From the NCBI RefSeq assembly GCF_902809865.1, contig NZ_CADDWH010000001.1:3658001-3722000 (forward strand): a DNA stretch of 64,000 nucleotides, in the 5' to 3' direction. This document shows, piece by piece, positions 62,697 through 64,000 of this stretch. The position numbers and the translations under genes are program-made. This DNA is from Halobacillus sp. Marseille-Q1614 (GTDB lineage Bacteria; Bacillota; Bacilli; Bacillales; Halobacillaceae). The notes beneath the pieces are model-generated. The model saw only the letters and a list, made by a program, of their open reading frames with translations. It made no database searches and was not told where the DNA came from. Numbering within the stretch: position 1 is the stretch's first letter; the number at the start of each line of letters is the position of its first letter.

Positions 62697-63668
62697 ATGA
62701 GTAACCTATTTGATACTCTAAAAGATAAAATGAGTGGGAATAGTAAGAAAATTGTATTCCCAGAGGCAATGGACGAACGGATTCTAACAGCTGTCAGTAA
62801 GCTGGGTGCAGAAGGTTTTGTGAGCCCTGTACTAGTCGGAAACAAAGAAGAAATAACACAGAAGGCTGCAGAAGTTGGTGTCGATGTGTCCACTTCTGAA
62901 ATTCTTGATCCGGCAAATTATGAAGCTTTCGCCGAAATGGTAGCAAGCTTCGTAGAACGCCGTAAAGGAAAAGCGACGGAAGAGCAGGCCCGCGAAATTC
63001 TTCAGGACGGCAACTACTTCGGAACAATGCTCGTGTATATGAACAAAGCGGATGGTCTTGTCAGCGGAGCTGCGCACTCCACAGCTGATACGGTGCGCCC
63101 GGCGCTGCAGATTATTAAGACAAAGCCTGGGATTAAGAAAACATCCGGCGTATTTATCATGGTCCGCGATGAAGAAAAGTACGTTTTTGCTGACTGTGCG
63201 ATCAATATTTCACCAGACAGCCAGGACTTAGCGGAGATCGCGCTAGCCAGTGCCGATACGGCAGCACTGTTTGACATCGATCCGAAAGTAGCGATGTTAA
63301 GCTTTTCCACAAAAGGGTCTGCTAAATCTCCTGAAACGGAAAAAGTAAACGAAGCCGTTGAACTTGCGAAGCAGCAAAACTCTGATCTATTGATCGACGG
63401 AGAATTCCAGTTTGACGCTGCGTTTGTTCCATCCGTAGCTGAGAAGAAAGCACCAGATTCTCCACTTAAAGGCGAAGCCAATACGTTTATTTTCCCTAGC
63501 CTTGAAGCTGGAAACATCGGCTATAAAATTGCCCAGCGTTTAGGCAACTTTGACGCTGTCGGCCCGATCCTGCAAGGCTTAAACCAGCCGGTCAACGACT
63601 TATCACGCGGCTGTAACGCTGATGATGTTTACAAGCTGGCGATTATTACAGCAGTACAATCTTTATAA
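62697..63668 (+). CDS. pta: Phosphate acetyltransferase Pta
   Basis: 323 residues, the short bacterial form (EutD-like single domain). It swaps acetyl between CoA and phosphate, making acetyl phosphate for overflow acetate production. KIVFPEAMDERILTAV (about 18-33), GLVSGAAHSTADTVRPALQI (about 121-140) and SFSTKGSAK (about 202-210) are conserved active-site parts. Start at 62697 after GGAGGG; the ATG at 62682 overlaps the site region. Monocistronic. Confidence 0.97.
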   Translation: MSNLFDTLKDKMSGNSKKIVFPEAMDERILTAVSKLGAEGFVSPVLVGNKEEITQKAAEVGVDVSTSEILDPANYEAFAEMVASFVERRKGKATEEQAREILQDGNYFGTMLVYMNKADGLVSGAAHSTADTVRPALQIIKTKPGIKKTSGVFIMVRDEEKYVFADCAINISPDSQDLAEIALASADTAALFDIDPKVAMLSFSTKGSAKSPETEKVNEAVELAKQQNSDLLIDGEFQFDAAFVPSVAEKKAPDSPLKGEANTFIFPSLEAGNIGYKIAQRLGNFDAVGPILQGLNQPVNDLSRGCNADDVYKLAIITAVQSL

Positions 63669-63685
63669 AAAGTATTTGCAGATGA

Positions 63686-63716
63686 AACCCGGAGGTGTTG
63701 GCCTCCGGGTTTTTTG
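63686..63716 (+). terminator. Terminator of pta
   Basis: AACCCGGAGG (63686-63695) pairs with CCTCCGGGTT (63702-63711), then T4. Confidence 0.9.
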
Positions 63717-63890
63717 TGCAGGGAGCTGAATAGATTTGGCCGGATTTTTTTGAGATTTTCTACGAACCGGAATTTCACTGTACATATTTAACCGCTTATC
63801 AGCCAGAATAAGCCGCTGATAGAATTTCAGATAAAAGAAGGAAAATATTGCTTACAATGGAATTAGGGTAAAGTAAGCGAGGTGATAGTG

Positions 63891-64000
63891 GTGAATGTAA
63901 AAATTGACTTAGATGGGAATTATGATCAGACATCAGTTACCATTCATGCTAAAGAGTGGAGTGAGGAGCTTGAGCAGCTTGTACAAATGATCAATGGATC
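63891..64000 (+). CDS. Probable LytTR-family transcriptional regulator, N-terminal part
   Basis: The frame starts with GTG at 63891 after GAGGTGA and runs off the window. The 36 full codons read VNVKIDLDGNYDQTSVTIHA and continue KEWSEELEQLVQMING. That opening is like small Bacillaceae regulators with a C-terminal LytTR DNA-binding domain that are often followed by a DUF3021 membrane gene. The diagnostic domain lies beyond the edge, so this is a guess from the start alone. Confidence 0.45.
   Translation, partial: MNVKIDLDGNYDQTSVTIHAKEWSEELEQLVQMING

Noticed and set aside
63014-63517. 167-codon minus-strand open frame
   Set aside because: Antisense to pta; no site and no family likeness.
1-64000. 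CRISPR arrays, tRNA or rRNA genes, prophage
   Set aside because: No regularly spaced direct repeats, no tRNA cloverleaf or rRNA stretches, and no phage structural genes were seen; a tRNA scan could confirm.

Overview
The window looks like chromosome of a moderately halophilic, endospore-forming member of the Bacillaceae, most like Halobacillus or a close relative. Spore genes are present: cwlJ-gerQ, a YjcZ-type peptide, and DUF1657/YetF genes of the kind linked to spoVA operons. The ywdI-ywdK-gerQ-cwlJ and hemQ-pta blocks resemble the ywd/ywf region of Bacillus subtilis. There are many sodium- or osmolyte-linked carriers (BCCT, NhaP-type antiporter, NSS symporter, TRAP, AI-2E family). Strong AAGGAGG-type ribosome binding sites and Rho-independent terminators follow Firmicute style. 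No rRNA, tRNA, CRISPR array or prophage was seen. The genus is an inference from gene content, not from a marker gene.

Layout. 1-5.2 kb: the 3' part of a CrtI-like oxidoreductase, a tiny zinc-ribbon protein, a BCCT carrier, and convergent kynU-kynB. 5.2-8.4 kb: recQ and a zinc-less MDR reductase. 8.7-12.0 kb: a three-gene operon of circularly permuted ATP-grasp, alpha-E protein and transglutaminase, followed by a decayed IS3-family element that sits inside the operon's terminator. 13.5-24 kb: transport and small genes (BrnQ, Na+/H+ antiporter, GNAT, a DctQ-M-P TRAP operon, an MFS carrier, an AI-2E family permease). 24-32.6 kb: pepT, a yybP-ykoY riboswitch with terC, small conserved proteins, a GH13 alpha-glucosidase with an operator, a LexA-controlled Y-family polymerase, a YjcZ peptide, and a shrunken DUF1657/YetF locus. 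32.8-38.4 kb: an FMN riboswitch driving ribD-ribE-ribBA-ribH, then a photolyase. 38.4-53.5 kb: M29 aminopeptidase, acyltransferase, DJ-1/PfpI protein, YjiH, fructosamine kinase, GNATs, a secreted metalloprotease, an ABC1 kinase with a phasin-like partner, a YwaF-like protein, a frameshifted small Cys protein and an NSS transporter. 53.5-54.4 kb: about 0.9 kb of hairpin repeats. 54.4-64 kb: a lipoyl-like small protein, ywdI, ywdK, gerQ, cwlJ, a two-component system with an ABC-2 exporter, hemQ, pta, and the start of a LytTR-type regulator cut by the window edge.

How genes work together. The rib genes make FMN/FAD under FMN feedback, and the adjacent photolyase uses FAD. HemQ completes coproporphyrin-dependent heme synthesis. 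CwlJ needs GerQ for spore-cortex lysis. The histidine kinase and response regulator probably control the ABC exporter, because an 11-bp-spaced direct repeat lies just upstream of it. UvrX is placed under LexA by a clear GAAC-N4-GTTC box.

Most unusual items: the ATP-grasp/alpha-E/transglutaminase cassette without a proteasome-like partner; the IS copy in a terminator loop with a missing catalytic Asp; the remnant DUF1657/YetF locus that looks like a collapsed spoVA-type spore operon; a likely ATT start codon for the TRAP binding protein; a stand-alone lipoyl-like protein with the attachment lysine; an anti-Shine-Dalgarno hairpin before the DJ-1 gene; and two families of dispersed hairpin repeats.
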